64,000 nt of DNA from Spirobacillus cienkowskii (lineage in GTDB: Bacteria > Bdellovibrionota_B > Oligoflexia > Silvanigrellales > Silvanigrellaceae), in contig NZ_CP146516.1 in NCBI RefSeq assembly GCF_037081835.1, positions 1,759,501 to 1,823,500 of the forward strand, written 5' to 3'. Positions 61,367-64,000 of the stretch are shown piece by piece. The notes under the pieces were generated by a model, which was not told where the DNA came from, searched no databases, and saw only the letters and a list, made by a program, of their open reading frames with translations. Each line of letters opens with the position of its first letter. Position 1 is the first letter of the stretch. Both the position numbers and the translations under genes were made by a program.

Positions 61367-62167
61367 TCACTGGCAGCTTTTCACACACAGTTCAAAAAAT
61401 TCTTGTGAATTTAAGCTTGCTCCACCAACCAACGCACCATCGATATCTTTACAGTTTATAAATTCTTGAACATTGCTCAATTTGACACTACCACCATAAA
61501 GAATTCTAATTTTCTCAGCTGTACTGCTATTAAAAATTTTAGCCATCACATTTCGAATGATTGCATGAGCCTCTTGCGCCTCAATCGAGGTCGCGGCCTT
61601 TCCTGTTCCTATAGCCCAAACAGGCTCATAGGCAATTGAAAACAATGGTTGCAAATTGTGACTGCGACCAAGTAACTCAGATGCATCTGCAATTGACGCA
61701 GCCGCAAAAGCCTCTGTTAATTGCTTTTCAAGAATATTTTGCAGTTGCCCACTTTCTCTTTCTTGTAGCGTTTCACCAATACACAGCACCGCTTTTAAAC
61801 CCGAGCGAAGCAAAGCTCCAACACGCAAACCTGCCGTATGATTGGTTTCTCCAAACATTTGTCTGCGCTCACTGTGGCCAATTAAACTCCCTGCAACACC
61901 AACGCTATTAAGCATTTCCGCGGACACTTCTCCAGTAAATGCACCATCTTTTGCCCAATGCGCGTTTTGTGCGAATAACGTCACAGAATTTTGCGTTTTT
62001 GATGCTAAATCTGCTAAAAAAAGATGCGGAGCTGCAATTCCCACTTCAAGCTTTAACTTCTGAGAAGACAATAAATTTGCTAACTGCAAAAAATCAGTGC
62101 TTGCTGATGATGGCGTTTTAAACATTTTCCAATTGCCAATAATTATTTTTTCTCTTACCAAAGACAT
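61367..62167 (-). CDS. tpiA: Triosephosphate isomerase
   Basis: This glycolytic TIM-barrel enzyme interconverts dihydroxyacetone phosphate and glyceraldehyde 3-phosphate. NWKMFK holds the catalytic Lys, SLIGHSERRQMFGE the electrophile His and following Glu, AYEPVWAIGTGKAAT the catalytic Glu and mobile loop, and ILYGGSVK the phosphate site. The length, 266 residues, is normal. An AGAGG ribosome site precedes the ATG. It follows pgk by 56 bases on the same strand. Confidence 0.97.
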   Translation of the reverse strand: MSLVREKIIIGNWKMFKTPSSASTDFLQLANLLSSQKLKLEVGIAAPHLFLADLASKTQNSVTLFAQNAHWAKDGAFTGEVSAEMLNSVGVAGSLIGHSERRQMFGETNHTAGLRVGALLRSGLKAVLCIGETLQERESGQLQNILEKQLTEAFAAASIADASELLGRSHNLQPLFSIAYEPVWAIGTGKAATSIEAQEAHAIIRNVMAKIFNSSTAEKIRILYGGSVKLSNVQEFINCKDIDGALVGGASLNSQEFFELCVKSCQ

Positions 62168-62223
62168 GCAGACCTCTAAAATTTAAAATAAATATTTTTA
62201 AAATTTACAAACCAACCAAGCAG

Positions 62224-63432
62224 TTACTTAACTCTTAAGACACGAATTCCAGGTAACTCTTTACCTTCTAATAATTCCATACTGGCACCACCACCCGTCG
62301 AAACATGTGTGACTTTGTCTGCTAATTTGAATTTGGTAATTGCCGCAGCAGAATCTCCGCCACCAACAATTGTGGTACCAACACATTCGCTGAGCGCTTT
62401 TGCCACTTCTTTTGTGCCATTTGCAAATGCATCCATTTCAAACACACCCATTGGACCATTCCACACAACGACTTTGCTATTTTTTATCACTTCGGCAAAA
62501 TTTTGTGCACTGCGTGAACCAATATCTAACCCCATTAATCCATCAGGAATATCAGCAGTATTAATGACAACTGGTTTGGAATTTTCTGAAAACTCTGTGG
62601 CACAAATATGATCTTCTGGCAAATAAATTTTTACATTTCTTTGTTCAGCCGCTTTAAAAATTTCTGCCACTAATGGCAATTTGTCCAATTCAACCCGAGA
62701 ATTTCCAACATTTCTCCCTTTAAATTTTAAAAAAGTGTAAGCCATAGCTCCACCAATAATCATATTATTTGCAATCGTGGTAAATTTTCTTAAAATTTCA
62801 ATCTTATCTGAAACTTTAGCGCCACCAAAAATTGCGGTCACAGGCGGTTTCGGAGCACGAAAAGCATCTTCAAGAAACTGAATTTCTTTTGTCACTAAAA
62901 ATCCCGCGGCCCTGCGGTCTGCAGGAAAACATTCTGGAACAGCAAACATCGAAGCATCTGCCCTATGACTTGTGCCAAATGCATCATTGACATAAAAGTT
63001 TGCAAACTCTGCTAATTTATTCGCAAACGAAAGATTTCCTGCTTGTTCTTCTTTATAAAAACGCAAATTTTCAAGAAGAATCATTTGACTAGGTTTCATG
63101 TCATAAACAATTTTTTTAAAACCATCTTCCAAATAGTCTTGGCAAAAAATTACTTCAATATTTAATAGTTCTGCCATTCGCGCCCCAATAGGAGCGAGAG
63201 AAAATTCTTGTTCAAAGCCTGCACCTTTGGGGCGACCCAAATGTGAACATGCTATAATTTTAATATTTTTTTCTAGTAACCATTTTATCGTTGGTATGGC
63301 TGCCAAGATTCGCGTTTCGTCAGTAATTTTTCCGTTTTTTAATGGTACATTGAAATCAAGACGCAAAAAAACAACTGGCTGACTCTCTGTTGCAAACTTT
63401 AAATCTTCTAAAACACGAATGCGATTTTGCAT
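62224..63432 (-). CDS. pgk: Phosphoglycerate kinase
   Basis: This glycolytic kinase makes ATP from 1,3-bisphosphoglycerate. The RLDFNVPLKNGKITDETR signature is near the start, followed by ACSHLGRPKG, ENLRFYKEE, FGGAKVSDKI and the C-terminal GGGDSAAAI and STGGGASMELLEGKELPG. The length, 402 residues, is normal. A GAGG site lies ten bases before the ATG. pgk and tpiA form a short operon. Confidence 0.97.
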   Translation of the reverse strand: MQNRIRVLEDLKFATESQPVVFLRLDFNVPLKNGKITDETRILAAIPTIKWLLEKNIKIIACSHLGRPKGAGFEQEFSLAPIGARMAELLNIEVIFCQDYLEDGFKKIVYDMKPSQMILLENLRFYKEEQAGNLSFANKLAEFANFYVNDAFGTSHRADASMFAVPECFPADRRAAGFLVTKEIQFLEDAFRAPKPPVTAIFGGAKVSDKIEILRKFTTIANNMIIGGAMAYTFLKFKGRNVGNSRVELDKLPLVAEIFKAAEQRNVKIYLPEDHICATEFSENSKPVVINTADIPDGLMGLDIGSRSAQNFAEVIKNSKVVVWNGPMGVFEMDAFANGTKEVAKALSECVGTTIVGGGDSAAAITKFKLADKVTHVSTGGGASMELLEGKELPGIRVLRVK

Positions 63433-63607
63433 ATGTGAACATCCTCTTCAGTAAAACTCAAGCTCATAAAACCACAGAAAGTAAAGAACTGTTCATGCAA
63501 TTTGTCAAACAGTTGTGAATTAAGCTGCACTATGCGAAAACACTCGAGTACACCATGAATGTTAAAGCGAAACTGCTGAAAACAGCATGCTTTGGGAGGC
63601 TTTTAAA

Positions 63608-64000
63608 TTGAAACAAGAACTCTTTCAAAAAGATCCAAATGTTTATTCTTTAATTTTAAGCGGTGGCTCAGGAACACGGCTCTGGCCTTTATCGCGCAAA
63701 ACATTTCCAAAACAATTTTTAGCACTTGGCAATAACCAAAAAAGTCTTCTGCAATTAACGGTCGATCGCATTAAAAATATTACAATTCAAGAAAATCGTT
63801 GGCTTATCACTACTCAAGTGCAAGAAAAACTGTGTCATAAACAAGTTCAAAATCAAGTATCTCGTTTTATTATTGAGCCAGAGCCTCGCAATACGGCACC
63901 TGCAATTGCCTTAGGCGCCTGGGAATTACTAAAAGAAAATCCCAATTCTATTATGGTGATTATTTCCTCCGACCACTCCATTCAAAATGTTCGATCTTTT
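63608..64000 (+). CDS. manC: Mannose-1-phosphate guanylyltransferase (partial, cut by window end)
   Basis: The first 131 codons of a nucleotidyltransferase making GDP-mannose for polysaccharide. LILSGGSGTRLWPLSRKTFP is the NTP-binding signature, FPKQFLAL follows, then FIIEPEPRNTAPAIALGA and a VIISSDHSI stretch; these are the ManC/CpsB motifs rather than those of glucose-1-phosphate enzymes. The start is TTG 63608 with GGGAGG eight bases upstream. The rest of the gene is beyond 64000, so a fused isomerase domain cannot be judged. Confidence 0.92.
   Translation, partial: MKQELFQKDPNVYSLILSGGSGTRLWPLSRKTFPKQFLALGNNQKSLLQLTVDRIKNITIQENRWLITTQVQEKLCHKQVQNQVSRFIIEPEPRNTAPAIALGAWELLKENPNSIMVIISSDHSIQNVRSF

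Noticed and set aside
1-64000. CRISPR arrays, tRNA and rRNA genes
   Set aside because: I saw no regularly spaced direct repeats, no tRNA-like T-arm contexts (GGTTCGAATCC-like) and no rRNA sequence in either strand.

Overview
The window is AT-rich chromosomal DNA from a Gram-negative bacterium. The Gram-negative call rests on a secretin, signal-peptide proteins with beta-barrel-like C-termini, a periplasmic FKBP isomerase, RseP and bufferin-type exported peptides. The combination of low GC, a compact chromosomal F-like type IV secretion cluster, a Tad pilus and a type III glutamine synthetase suggests the Bdellovibrionota/Oligoflexia, perhaps a Silvanigrella-like organism. That placement is inference from gene content; no rRNA is present to test it.

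Layout. 1-7.4 kb: a Tad/Flp pilus locus, with a secretin gene (carrying an in-frame DUF192-like N-terminus) diverging from flp-cpaB-cpaF-tadB-tadC, then a MarR regulator. 7.4-15 kb (minus strand): a ROK kinase, then a tightly overlapping run of cytosine-deaminase-like amidohydrolase, pyrD, pyrE and two FUSC membrane proteins, preceded by argG with a possible attenuator leader. 15-26 kb: a repeat beta-propeller-like secreted protein, an amidase lipoprotein, glnN, an RDD membrane protein, a DHH phosphoesterase, speD with a coupled upstream ORF, an ABC1/UbiB kinase, a QueD-like enzyme and DedA. 26-35 kb (minus strand): a type IV secretion cluster (pilin, VirB3-VirB4 fusion, VirB5-like, VirB6-like, TraE, TraK, TraB) with no relaxase or coupling protein, followed by an AT-rich stretch of about 0.9 kb with gene relics. 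35-40 kb: exported unknown proteins, a SanA/YdcF protein and two adjacent frameshifted genes. 40-55 kb: housekeeping genes (purA, phosphofructokinase, dps, hisS, uppS, rseP, tsaB, pssA, asd), with an IscB element and its omega RNA (HEARO) between tsaB and pssA. 55-59 kb: a YceI protein and a four-gene bufferin-type RiPP operon (bufA2, bufA1, MNIO bufB, DUF2063 bufC). 59-64 kb: a NadM-Nudix protein, an FKBP isomerase, a strong bidirectional terminator, tpiA and pgk, and the start of a mannose-1-phosphate guanylyltransferase gene cut by the window edge.

The most distinctive features are: (1) the bufferin operon, whose two dissimilar precursors carry the same 25-residue spacer between two cysteines; (2) an IscB with all expected catalytic residues and a complete-looking omega RNA whose guide would come from the 3' end of tsaB; (3) a transport-only F-like type IV secretion cluster; and (4) small leader ORFs in front of speD and argG. 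No CRISPR arrays, tRNA genes or rRNA genes were seen.
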